From positions 3,977 to 24,945 of the forward strand of contig VBKD01000177.1 of assembly GCA_005888075.1 (NCBI GenBank): a stretch of 20,969 nucleotides of DNA. The letters are read 5' to 3'. This document shows positions 6,740 through 15,916 of the stretch, one piece after another. A program made the position numbers and the translations under genes. Source of the stretch: Chloroflexota bacterium (lineage in GTDB: Bacteria > Chloroflexota > Dormibacteria > Dormibacterales > Dormibacteraceae). The notes beneath the pieces are model-generated. The model saw only the letters and a program-made list of their open reading frames with translations, did no database searches and was not told where the DNA came from. Position 1 is the first letter of the stretch; every line of letters starts with the position of its first letter.

Positions 6740-8109
6740 AAACGGACGTGTTGGTGATCGGCGAGGGATTGGCCGGGTCGGCGGCCGCGATCGAGGCCGC
6801 TCGGTTAGGCGCGTCCGTGGTCCTCGTGTCAGCCGAGCACGGATCCTCCGACCGCGCGCAGGGCGGCATCGCGGCGGCGACGCTCCCCGAGGACTCTCCA
6901 CGTCTGCATGCGCTCGACACGCTGGCAGCGGGCGCGGGCCTGTGCGACCCGGACGCCGTCGCGATGCTGACGGCGGCCGGACCCGTCACCGTGCACTGGC
7001 TGGAATCCCTCGGCGTGCGGTTCGACGGCGGTGCCGCGCGCGAGGCGGCGCATTCGCTGCCTCGGGTCCTGCACCTCGGTGGAGACAAAAGCGGCGAGAC
7101 CCTTATGGCCTACATGCGAGCAGCCATCGACGGCGAGCCCCGCATCACGCGCGTCCGCGCTCGGCTGGAATCGCTCCTAGGCGACGGGGTTTGCGTCGGA
7201 GCGGCCTTTGTGGGTGACCTCACGATCGCCGCCGGCGTCACCGTCCTGGCCACCGGTGGCTACGCGGGTCTCTACGGCCGTACGACCAACAGCCGCATCA
7301 GCAACGGCAAGGGCATCCTCGCGGCGGCCAGGAGCGGCGCTCGCGTCTCCGACCTCGAGTTCGTCCAGTTCCATCCGACGGTCTTCGATGGGCCGGGCCA
7401 CTTCTTGATCACCGAAGCGCTTCGCGGGGCGGGCGCGCACCTCGTGGACCAGCACGGAGAGCGCTTCGTCGACGAGCTGCTGCCTCGTGACCAGGTCGCT
7501 CGAGCGCTGGCCATGCATGACGGGCCGACCTATCTCGCGGCCATGCATATGGAACCGGATTTGCTCCGCCGCAGCTTTCCCAATTTCATGCGCAACTGCC
7601 GCCGGGCCGGGATCGACCCTCGCCGCGAGCCGGTCCCCGTAGCGCCCGCCGCGCACTACACGATGGGCGGCGTGGTGACCGATCTCGACGGCCGGTCATC
7701 GATCCCCGGCCTCTTCGCCGCCGGCGAGTGCGCGAGGACCGGGGTCCACGGCGCGAACCGTCTGGCCAGCAACTCGTTGCTCGAGGCGGCGACGTTCGGG
7801 CGGCGCGCCGGAAACGCAGCCGCGGGCGTGCAGCCGGTGCCGGCCGTCGCGCTTCGGGCGCCGAAGGTGTGGCGCCGCGGTGAGCTCAGCGTCGTCGACG
7901 TGGGGCAGATCCTGGACTCGGCGGCCGGTGTGACTCGCGATGGGCATACCCTGGAATCGGCGCTGAACCGCCTGCGGTCCGGCGCGGTCAGCGAGGTGGC
8001 GGCCGATGCCGCCGAGATGGCTTCGATGATCTGCGCCGCGGCTCTGGCCCGGCCGCACAGCCTCGGCGCGCACCAGCGCAGCGATGAACCGGCACTCCTG
8101 GCGGTTTAG
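6736..8109 (+). CDS. nadB: L-aspartate oxidase
   Basis: The product (457 residues) is an FAD enzyme that oxidises L-aspartate to iminoaspartate for NadA. The FAD-binding GEGLAG is at 9-14, DRAQGGIAAA at 39-48, FVQFHPT with His213, DELLPRDQVARAL, HYTMGGVVTDLDGRSSIPGL, and the C-terminal flavin segment GECARTGVHGANRLASNSLLEA. These mark NadB rather than the related succinate dehydrogenase flavoprotein. It is clearly shorter than usual (about 510-540): the C-terminal helical domain is abbreviated, and the family ending with ESRG-HYR is replaced by PHSLGAHQRSDEPALLAV. The flavin and substrate core is complete, so it is probably functional. Its ATG overlaps the nadA stop by 4 bases, and its TAG overlaps the stop of the opposite-strand gene. 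Confidence 0.93.
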   Translation: MKTDVLVIGEGLAGSAAAIEAARLGASVVLVSAEHGSSDRAQGGIAAATLPEDSPRLHALDTLAAGAGLCDPDAVAMLTAAGPVTVHWLESLGVRFDGGAAREAAHSLPRVLHLGGDKSGETLMAYMRAAIDGEPRITRVRARLESLLGDGVCVGAAFVGDLTIAAGVTVLATGGYAGLYGRTTNSRISNGKGILAAARSGARVSDLEFVQFHPTVFDGPGHFLITEALRGAGAHLVDQHGERFVDELLPRDQVARALAMHDGPTYLAAMHMEPDLLRRSFPNFMRNCRRAGIDPRREPVPVAPAAHYTMGGVVTDLDGRSSIPGLFAAGECARTGVHGANRLASNSLLEAATFGRRAGNAAAGVQPVPAVALRAPKVWRRGELSVVDVGQILDSAAGVTRDGHTLESALNRLRSGAVSEVAADAAEMASMICAAALARPHSLGAHQRSDEPALLAV

Positions 8110-8444
8110 ATCTGGCGCTTCTGGGCTCGGTAGGTTTCCACTTCGCCGGCGATCGCGATCATGGACGCGACGCCAAACGTCAATGCCCCTATCACCATCA
8201 TCGCGGCGGCCACCGGGATGGATCGAGTGATGCCGCCCAGCCCCAAGCACACGATGCCCACCGCAAGCAGGAGCGTCGCGTAGGTTCGCATCCCGCGCTT
8301 GGTGGCGGCGAACCCGGGGGCGAGATCGCCCAACGAGCGCGAGGTCAAATGCGTGATCACGTAGTCGCCCGCGCCCAGCACGTTGAGCAGAAGCACGAAC
8401 CCCACCAGGAAAAACAGCAGTCCGATCAAAAGCACGATTTGCAC
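8106..8444 (-). CDS. Small three-helix integral membrane protein, unknown function
   Basis: A 112-residue protein with three clear hydrophobic stretches: about 2-22 (QIVLLIGLLFFLVGFVLLL), about 55-73 (ATLLLAVGIVCLGLGGI) and about 78-99 (PVAAAMMVIGALTFGVASM), and a short charged tail EVETYRAQKRQI. No family was recognised. GTG 8444 is preferred because GGAGAG lies 10 bases upstream; TTG 8462 is an upstream alternative that would swallow that site. It is transcribed away from lepA and ends convergently on nadB with overlapping stop codons (8106-8109). The hydrophobic pattern and the Shine-Dalgarno sequence support a real gene, not a shadow frame: nadB has already ended and lepA has not begun, so nothing else explains this stretch. 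Confidence 0.72.
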   Translation of the reverse strand: MQIVLLIGLLFFLVGFVLLLNVLGAGDYVITHLTSRSLGDLAPGFAATKRGMRTYATLLLAVGIVCLGLGGITRSIPVAAAMMVIGALTFGVASMIAIAGEVETYRAQKRQI

Positions 8445-8476
8445 GGCGTCAATTCTCTCCAACCTAGGATTTGAGC

Positions 8477-10277
<1,801 letters not shown>

Positions 10278-10285
<8 letters not shown>

Positions 10286-11333
10286 CGTCCGCGCATTGGC
10301 CGCCGGCATGGTGCTCCTGATGTTCGCGACGGCGTGCGCCAGGACGCCTTCCACCTCCGCGAGCGGCGCCAAGCCAATCGACCTCTACGCCGCCGAGCCG
10401 TCGCCGGCGGATGTCAAGTCGATGCTGGGCGACAGCAATTGGTGGCCCGGGCCTCCGTCGTTTGGTGTCCGGCCGCTGGACTCGGCGTCGATGCCGATGG
10501 CGGAGAGATTTCGAATCCTGCAGCGATTCGTGCACATTGGAACCGCTGAGACGTTCGACGTCGAGTTCATCCAGTGGACCAGCGCATCGACCGCTACGAC
10601 GCAAATGAACAACATCAAGTCCGCGCTCGGCACGTCTGCCAGCGGCGCCAGCGTGGGCGACCAGTCGCTCTACTACGGCCTGCAGGGCACCGGCGGTGCG
10701 CCCTTTCAGACGGCCACCTTCGTGCGCGTGGGTGCGGTCATGACGACCATCACCTTGAGCATGAAAGACGCGTATCCGAAATTGGATTTGCTGGGCAAGA
10801 TCGCAAACAGGGTGGTGTCACGCCTCAAGAACGCGCTGACCGGCAAGGTTCATGGCAACGCGCTCGCGTCGACTGACGAGTCCAGGCTTCCGCCGAAGGG
10901 CCCGGACATGACCCTCCTGGGCGCGGTCAAGCTGCCCGTCGAGGCGGTCATCGTGATGCTGAACTTTGCCGCTCCGGAGACGTTGTCCGGTCTGCTGCGC
11001 TCAGCGGGAGCGGACAGCATCGTGTTCGGCGATTACGCGCTGGACAATGACACGCACATGGAGATGCGCGCCGGCGTGCTCGAGTTCAACTCGACGCAAA
11101 AGGCGACCGACTGGATCGACGCTTTGCGTGGCAACGCGACGATCGACTCGAACGGAATCGCGTCGTTCTACGACCCTTCGACCGGCCAGTACTTCAGCCT
11201 CTTCACCGCCGGCGCGAAGGGCGCGATGCTCGTCTGCCGTTCGGTTGCGGATGGCGAGGCCGCCTCGCGCTCCTGCGAGGTGCCCATGTCGCGCGTCGCG
11301 CCTGCATGGCAGTTCAGCCTGAACGCCCAGTAG
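10278..11333 (+). CDS. Putative lipoprotein of unknown function, coupled to lepA
   Basis: A 351-residue exported protein. The N terminus (Arg5, hydrophobic 6-17, then ATAC) forms a signal peptide with a lipobox and acylation Cys20; the -3 position is Ala, not the usual Leu. The mature part is Ser/Thr/Ala-rich at first and then shows two similarly built halves. One runs from FDVEFIQWTSASTATTQM to ATFVRVGAVMTTITLS. The other runs from MEMRAGVLEFNSTQKATDW to YFSLFTAGAKGAMLVCRS. This suggests an internal duplication or a two-lobed sensor-like fold, which is inference. Two cysteines near the end could form a disulfide. The TTG start lies inside the end of lepA (8-base overlap), so it probably depends on lepA translation. 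No confident family assignment. Confidence 0.8.
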
Positions 11334-11346
11334 CTGAGGCAGCTAC
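11330..11346. terminator. Inverted repeat carrying both convergent stop codons, possible bidirectional terminator
   Basis: GTAGCTG-AGG-CAGCTAC is a perfect 7-base inverted repeat with a 3-base loop. The left arm contains the TAG of the lipoprotein gene and the right arm contains the TAG (as CTA) of the epimerase gene on the other strand. A hairpin could form in either transcript. There is no T-tract on either side, so a classical intrinsic terminator is doubtful; it might instead protect 3' ends. Confidence 0.4.
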
Positions 11347-12314
11347 CCTGCGGTCTTGACCGGGCGGCCCAGCGCTTCCTGAAACCACTCCCACTGCTTG
11401 GTCAGGCCGTCGCGGAGCGTCACCCGGGGCTCCCAACCCAATCGCTCGCGTGCCAGGTTGATCGAGGCAACCGCATGCTTGGGGTCGCCGGGCGTGGCGG
11501 GCAGGTTGCGTTTCCGAACTTGCATGCCGCTGACCTCTTCGAGCGTGGCGAGCACCTGATTGATCGTCACCCGGCTCCCGCCGCCGAGGTTGATCACCTG
11601 GCCCGAGACGGCACGGCCGGCAGCTTTCACGGTGCCGTCGACCACGTCCGAGATGTACGTGAAGTCCCGCGCCTGCTCGCCGTCTCCAAACACCTCGATC
11701 TCCTGGTTTGTGGCCAGAGCCTGCATGAAGCGTGCCAGTGCCATATCGGGGCGCTGGCGAGGACCGTAGACGGTGAAGTAGCGCAGCGCCACCACGGGAA
11801 TTCCGAAGTTGCGCATATAGAGCAACGCGAGATACTCGGCCGCGAGCTTGGTCATCCCGTACGGAGAGATCGGCCGTGGCAGTGCGTTCTCTCTGGTCGG
11901 CGACATCTCAGCGTCTCCGTAGACCGCCGAGCTCGATGCGTATACGAGGCGCCCGATGGGCATCTCCTTCACAGCCTCGAGCAGGCGCTGCGTCGCGACG
12001 ACATTGTCGCGAACGAAGCGGTCGAAGTGGCTGCCCCAGCTCGACCTGACCGCCGATTGGTCTGCCAGGTGGAACACGACCTTGACGCCATCCAACGCCG
12101 CCCTCAGGTCGGCGTCGACGAGGTCCAGCTCCTCGAATGAGAAGCCGCTGTTCGCGCGCGCCGGCTCCAGATTGCGTTCCTTGTCGGCGCGCTCGTAATA
12201 GTCGGTGTAGCTGTCCACGCCGACAACCTGATGACCGTCCGCGAGCAGCCGCTCGCACAGGTGTGAGCCGATGAAGCCGGCTGCGCCGGTGACAAGCACC
12301 CTGGAAGGCTGCAC
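11343..12314 (-). CDS. NAD-dependent epimerase/dehydratase (UDP-glucose 4-epimerase-like)
   Basis: A 323-residue extended short-chain dehydrogenase/reductase. The NAD-binding GAAGFIG is at 10-16, with acidic Asp34 ending strand 2 (VVGVDSYTDYY). The catalytic set is Ser127-129 (YASSSAVYGD) and Tyr152-x3-Lys156 (SPYGMTK). Substrate-side motifs are RYFTVYGPRQRPDMA and DGEQARDFTYISDVV, typical of nucleotide-sugar 4-epimerases and UDP-glucuronate epimerases. It probably supplies an activated sugar for cell-surface polysaccharide; the substrate cannot be fixed from sequence. The start is GTG 12314, the most upstream possible; only a weak GGGT precedes it. It is single-gene, convergent with the lipoprotein and divergent from the YbaK-type gene. 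No glycosyltransferase lies beside it. Confidence 0.88.
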   Translation of the reverse strand: MQPSRVLVTGAAGFIGSHLCERLLADGHQVVGVDSYTDYYERADKERNLEPARANSGFSFEELDLVDADLRAALDGVKVVFHLADQSAVRSSWGSHFDRFVRDNVVATQRLLEAVKEMPIGRLVYASSSAVYGDAEMSPTRENALPRPISPYGMTKLAAEYLALLYMRNFGIPVVALRYFTVYGPRQRPDMALARFMQALATNQEIEVFGDGEQARDFTYISDVVDGTVKAAGRAVSGQVINLGGGSRVTINQVLATLEEVSGMQVRKRNLPATPGDPKHAVASINLARERLGWEPRVTLRDGLTKQWEWFQEALGRPVKTAG

Positions 12315-12375
12315 ACCCGACAGAGTGCGGCTCCGGTTCGTCTGTTTGCAAGCTCCAACCTATCCTTCTATCGAC

Positions 12376-12831
12376 ATGGGCCGATTCGAAACCTGGTTGG
12401 CGGCGACCGACAGGGGCATCGCGGTCAAAGCGTTCCCGCAGGGCACCCGCACCGCGGTCGATGCGGCGCGGGCGGTGGGATGCGATGTCGGTCAGATCGT
12501 CAAATCGCTTGTATTTGTCGCTGGCGGCGAGCCGGTCGTCGCGCTGATGAGCGGCGCCAACCGCCTGGACGAGCGGCGCCTGGCGGCTGTCGCCGGCGAG
12601 CCGGTGGCGAAGGCAGACCCCGAGATCGCGCGCCTGGCGACCGGCTATGCGATCGGAGGGGTTCCGCCGTTCGGGCACGCGACCGACGTGCCGGTGTTTA
12701 TGGATCGCGATCTGTTGGGATATCGCGTCGTGTGGGCGGCGGCAGGGAGGCCGGATTCAGTGTTCGAGATCTCTCCCGAGCGCCTGCGCGAGCTGAGCGA
12801 CGCGACGGTTTTGGACTTGAAACTCCTGTGA
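12376..12831 (+). CDS. YbaK/EbsC-type aminoacyl-tRNA deacylase
   Basis: A 151-residue protein of the YbaK/ProX editing superfamily, whose members hydrolyse mischarged tRNAs such as Cys- or Ala-tRNA(Pro). Conserved elements are QIVKSLVF with Lys43, GANRLDERRLA (60-70) and YAIGGVPPFGH (91-101). The true specificity is not readable, so no symbol is given. The open frame extends about 35 codons upstream across the divergent gene, but ATG 12376 fits the family N terminus. There is no Shine-Dalgarno sequence; TATCCT (12361-12366) lies 9 bases before the ATG, as if the message were nearly leaderless. Its TGA overlaps the GTG of the next gene by 4 bases (GTGA), so the two are probably coupled. Confidence 0.88.
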   Translation: MGRFETWLAATDRGIAVKAFPQGTRTAVDAARAVGCDVGQIVKSLVFVAGGEPVVALMSGANRLDERRLAAVAGEPVAKADPEIARLATGYAIGGVPPFGHATDVPVFMDRDLLGYRVVWAAAGRPDSVFEISPERLRELSDATVLDLKLL

Positions 12832-13151
12832 GCTCTCTTCTCATCTTCTGCCGCGACTGCGGGAAGCAGGGGCCGAGCGGGCAGACCCGCGACGGCCTGT
12901 GCCTCGACTGCCAGGTTCGGCGTTCGGTCGCCGAGCTTCGGGAAGAGCACGCGCGCCTATGGCGCAAGCGCGAGCGCTATCGGAGCCAGCTCGCCAATGT
13001 CGAGCAGATCGGGCGACAGATCGCACGCGTCGAGGACCGGATGGCGCATCGGATCAAGGAGCTGGTCTCCAACGAGCGTGAGGCGGTCGACTACCTGCGG
13101 CGTGAGCTCGAGGCCGCGCGGGGCCAGCGATACACCATCAAGGGCGTCTAG
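12828..13151 (+). CDS. Small zinc-ribbon and coiled-coil protein
   Basis: A 107-residue protein not assigned to a named family. The N terminus has two CxxC pairs (Cys8/Cys11 and Cys25/Cys28) separated by a short GPSGQTRDGL loop, a likely structural zinc ribbon. Residues about 30-100 are highly charged and helical (RRSVAELREEHARLWRKRER and so on), a probable coiled coil. It ends IKGV. GTG 12828 is chosen because it overlaps the preceding TGA in a GTGA junction; the open frame upstream runs in a shadow frame of the YbaK-type gene. Its TAG shares one base with the hemW GTG. The tight junctions on both sides make it a real member of the ybaK-hemW unit. A nucleic-acid or scaffold role is conceivable but unsupported. 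Confidence 0.8.
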   Translation: MSSLLIFCRDCGKQGPSGQTRDGLCLDCQVRRSVAELREEHARLWRKRERYRSQLANVEQIGRQIARVEDRMAHRIKELVSNEREAVDYLRRELEAARGQRYTIKGV

Positions 13152-14257
13152 TGAGGCCCTTCAAGAACCTCTACATCCACGTCCCGTTCTGCAAGCACAA
13201 GTGCGGGTACTGCGACTTCAACGCCTACGCGGGAATGGACCGCCTGATGCCCGATTACGTGGACGCGCTCGAGCGCGAGCTGATGCGCGCCCGGGAACGA
13301 TTTGCATTCGACCAGCTCGAAACGGTCTACCTCGGAGGCGGGACGCCAAGCCTGTTGCCGGCCAACCTCGCGGCCAGGTTGCTCGCATCCATCAGGTCAA
13401 CCTTCGATGTTGCGCCGGACGCCGAGGTCACTCTCGAAGCCAACCCGGCCAGCACCGACGAGGCGAGGCTGGAGGCGTGGCTGCAGGGTGGGGTGAACCG
13501 GCTGAGCATCGGCGTCCAGGGTTTTGATCCGCGTGCGCTCGCCGTCCTCGAGCGGAAGACGGATGCGGCCCAGGCGACGCGCGCTTTCCAGCTTGCGCGC
13601 GCGATGGGAGTGGGGAACATAAGCGTGGACCTGATTTACGCCGTGCCTTACCAGAATCGCGAAAGCTGGCTCGACACGTTGCGGAGGGCTATCGCCCTCG
13701 GCCCCGACCACGTCTCGACGTATTGCCTTTCTTTTGAGGAAGGCACGCTGCTGTACCGGCGGCGGGCTGAAGGACGGGTGCCCGAGGTGGATCCGGACCT
13801 CCAGTGGGACCAGCTCGACGCAGCATGCGTGGAGATGGAGGCGGCGGGCTTCCATCGCTATGAGGTCTCGAACTGGTCACGTCCCGGCTTCGAGTCCCGT
13901 CACAACCAGGCCTACTGGCGGTGCCGTCCGGTTTACGGTGCGGGCGCGGGCGCGCACTCCTACGCGACAGACGGGGTGTCGGCGTCGCGATGGTGGAACG
14001 TGGCGGGGCCAAAGGAGTACATCGCCGCGGTACCTGAGCCACGCGCCGATGGGGAGGAGCTGGCACCACGCAAGGCCGCCGCCGAATCGCTGATGCTCGG
14101 CCTGCGTACTGTCGAAGGCATGAGCCCGCCGTCCGGCTTTGACGCCGAGCTCGGGCAGCTGACCGAGGCCGGTCTGATCCATTGTCTCGGAGGGCACGTG
14201 GCGCCGACCCGGCGCGGTTTGGACCTGCACAACCAGATCGCCCTTGCCGTACTCTGA
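13151..14257 (+). CDS. hemW: Radical SAM heme chaperone HemW
   Basis: A 368-residue protein of the HemW family, formerly misannotated as oxygen-independent coproporphyrinogen III oxidase. HemW binds heme and hands it to haem proteins. The radical SAM triad is CKHKCGYC (Cys14, Cys18, Cys21). Other marks are YLGGGTPSLL, EANPAS, NRLSIGVQGFD, and the HemW-specific RHNQAYW heme-binding segment near residue 254. The extra cysteine of true HemN after the triad is absent (CDF), which supports HemW. GTG 13151 shares a base with the preceding stop, and AAGGGC lies just upstream. Its TGA directly abuts the CIRCE element. In many bacteria hemW lies just before hrcA, as here. Confidence 0.93.
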   Translation: MRPFKNLYIHVPFCKHKCGYCDFNAYAGMDRLMPDYVDALERELMRARERFAFDQLETVYLGGGTPSLLPANLAARLLASIRSTFDVAPDAEVTLEANPASTDEARLEAWLQGGVNRLSIGVQGFDPRALAVLERKTDAAQATRAFQLARAMGVGNISVDLIYAVPYQNRESWLDTLRRAIALGPDHVSTYCLSFEEGTLLYRRRAEGRVPEVDPDLQWDQLDAACVEMEAAGFHRYEVSNWSRPGFESRHNQAYWRCRPVYGAGAGAHSYATDGVSASRWWNVAGPKEYIAAVPEPRADGEELAPRKAAAESLMLGLRTVEGMSPPSGFDAELGQLTEAGLIHCLGGHVAPTRRGLDLHNQIALAVL

Positions 14258-14284
14258 TTGGCACTCTCAGTAGGAGAGTGCTGA
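14258..14284 (+). promoter_or_regulatory. CIRCE element (HrcA operator)
   Basis: The arms TTGGCACTC (14258-14266) and GAGTGCTGA (14276-14284) are separated by exactly 9 bases, the CIRCE architecture (consensus TTAGCACTC-N9-GAGTGCTAA, one substitution per arm). It begins at the base after the hemW stop and ends 7 bases before the hrcA ATG. A weak promoter (TGCACA-N18-TACTCT, 14226-14255) inside the end of hemW would start transcription within CIRCE. HrcA binding here would give autoregulated heat-shock control. Confidence 0.93.
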
Positions 14285-14291
14285 AAGAGGG

Positions 14292-15308
14292 ATGGAAGAC
14301 AGAAAACAAGCGATCCTGAGAGCGGTCGTGCACGAGTTCACCACGAGCGCCGTGCCCGTGGGTTCGCAGGCGCTGCAGACCCGCTATTTCGTCAACCTGT
14401 CCTCGGCCACGATCCGCAGCGAGCTGGCCGAGCTGTCCGACCTCGGCTACCTGACCCAGCCACACACCTCGGCGGGTCGTATGCCGACCGACTCGGGCTA
14501 TCGCTATTTCGTCGACTTCTTGATGGACACCGAGAAGGTCCCGGAGCGAATCTCAGCCTTTATCGAGGGCGAGATGCGGGCAGCGCCCGCGGACGTCGAG
14601 GGCATGGTGGAGAAGGTCGCCATGACCGTTGCGGCCGTGACCCGCAACGCGTCGGTGGCCAGCGCGCCGCAGGGCGCCCAGGCGCGGATCAAGCACGTCG
14701 ACTTGGTCTCGCTCGAGCCCAAGGAGGTTCTCCTCATCATGCTTCTGGAAGGCAACCTGCTGCGCCAGCAGGTCGTCAACGTGAGTCACCCAGCCCTGCA
14801 GACACAGCTGACCAAGCTTGCGGCGCGCCTCAATGCAGCGCTCGGAGGCCAGGCCAGTGATGAGGTACGGAGCCGCTACAACGCCGCGCCGCTCGGATTG
14901 GAGAAAGAGCTCCTCGGTCGGGTGGTCACCGTCCTCGACCTCTATGAGAAGGGATCCGAGAGCCTGGTCGTGCACGACGGTGTGCGCAACCTGGTGCGCC
15001 AGCCCGAGTTCAGCGAATCTTCGCGCTTGCAGCAGGTGCTCGAGGTCCTCGAGGAGACTCGGTACCTGACGCTGCTTTTGCGCCAGCTCATAGGCGACTC
15101 GGACCTGCAGATCGTCATCGGCTCGGAAAACATGTCGAGCCGGCTGCAGGGGTGCGCCGTGGTGCTCACCTCCTATGGCCCTTCGAACCGGCTGAAAGGG
15201 GTGCTCGGCGTGATCGGCCCGACCCGGATGGCTTACAGCCAGACCGTCTCCCGGCTGCAGGCCGTGGCACGTGCCGCCAGCGAACGCATGGCCCAGCTTG
15301 GGATTTGA
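14292..15308 (+). CDS. hrcA: Heat-inducible transcription repressor HrcA
   Basis: The 338-residue product is a full-length HrcA, the repressor that binds CIRCE and responds to GroEL availability. The N-terminal winged helix is visible (MEDRKQAILRAVVHEFTTSA, PVGSQAL, SSATIRSELAELSDLGYL, then QPHTSAGRMPTDSGYRYFVD). The GAF-like dimerisation region follows, ending with VIGSENM, GVLGVIGPTRMAYS and the C-terminal helix. The ATG fits the family start. The GAGGG before it is directly adjacent to the ATG, an unusually short spacing for a Shine-Dalgarno sequence. It is followed by grpE after 40 bases, where a second promoter is likely. Confidence 0.96.
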   Translation: MEDRKQAILRAVVHEFTTSAVPVGSQALQTRYFVNLSSATIRSELAELSDLGYLTQPHTSAGRMPTDSGYRYFVDFLMDTEKVPERISAFIEGEMRAAPADVEGMVEKVAMTVAAVTRNASVASAPQGAQARIKHVDLVSLEPKEVLLIMLLEGNLLRQQVVNVSHPALQTQLTKLAARLNAALGGQASDEVRSRYNAAPLGLEKELLGRVVTVLDLYEKGSESLVVHDGVRNLVRQPEFSESSRLQQVLEVLEETRYLTLLLRQLIGDSDLQIVIGSENMSSRLQGCAVVLTSYGPSNRLKGVLGVIGPTRMAYSQTVSRLQAVARAASERMAQLGI

Positions 15309-15313
15309 TCTGT

Positions 15314-15341
15314 TTGACAGGTCCGGCTCGCGCGGTATCTA
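15314..15341 (+). promoter_or_regulatory. Candidate grpE promoter, probably leaderless
   Basis: A perfect TTGACA (15314-15319), a 16-base spacer and TATCTA (15336-15341) lie in the 40-base hrcA-grpE gap. The -10 ends 7 bases before the grpE ATG at 15349, so transcription should begin at or one base before the start codon. No Shine-Dalgarno sequence lies between (GTTCCCG). No second CIRCE is present here, so this promoter would not be under HrcA. Confidence 0.6.
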
Positions 15342-15348
15342 GTTCCCG

Positions 15349-15909
15349 ATGACCACGCGAAAGCATCCGCACGATCCAGAAGAGATGGGCCAGGAAACGG
15401 ACGACGCGCCGCGCACGGCCTCCCTCGAAGCCAAGATCGCCGAGCTCGAAGCGGCGCTCGCGGAAAGCAGGGACCGCCACATGCGGCTCGCCGCCGACTT
15501 CGACAACTACAAGAAGCGAGCCCGCCAGGAGCAGCTGGAGACGATCCAGCATGCGTCGGCCGAGCTGATCGGCCGTCTCCTGCCGGCGCTCGACGACCTG
15601 CACAAGGCGCTCGAGAACAAGCCGCCGGGCACGGATGAGTCATGGATCAAGGGGCTCGAGCTGAGCGTGCGCAAGCTGGAGGAGGCTCTTGGAGCGCATG
15701 GGCTCGAGCCGATTCAAGCCGTCGGCGCCCACTTTGACCCGAAGCTTCACGAAGCTATCGGACACGAGGAATCGGCGGAGCAACCTGAGGACACGGTCGT
15801 CTCCGAGCTGCGCCGCGGGTACCGCATCCGCGATCGAGTGGTCAGGCCTGCTCTGGTGAGGGTCGCGCGCCGACCTTCCCTGCCGTCGTCGGAAATCGAA
15901 TCCAGGTAG
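15349..15909 (+). CDS. grpE: Nucleotide exchange factor GrpE
   Basis: A 186-residue GrpE, the homodimeric exchange factor that releases ADP from DnaK. A long N-terminal coiled coil (SLEAKIAELEAALAESRDRH, about 24-43) leads to the family signature RLAADFDNYKKRARQEQ (46-62). The beta domain follows with HFDPKLHEAIGHEES and the typical end VVSELRRGYRIRDRVVRPALVRVA. The ATG has no Shine-Dalgarno sequence but sits 7 bases from a promoter-like sequence. The stop is followed after 7 bases by dnaJ. dnaK, its obligate partner, is not between grpE and dnaJ and not in the window, so it must be elsewhere. Confidence 0.95.
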   Translation: MTTRKHPHDPEEMGQETDDAPRTASLEAKIAELEAALAESRDRHMRLAADFDNYKKRARQEQLETIQHASAELIGRLLPALDDLHKALENKPPGTDESWIKGLELSVRKLEEALGAHGLEPIQAVGAHFDPKLHEAIGHEESAEQPEDTVVSELRRGYRIRDRVVRPALVRVARRPSLPSSEIESR

Positions 15910-15916
15910 GGCGGTA

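Noticed and set aside
12480..12827. Upstream extension of the zinc-ribbon gene by 116 codons
   Set aside because: This part is a shadow frame of the YbaK-type gene; the GTGA junction at 12828 gives a natural start right before the CxxC domain.
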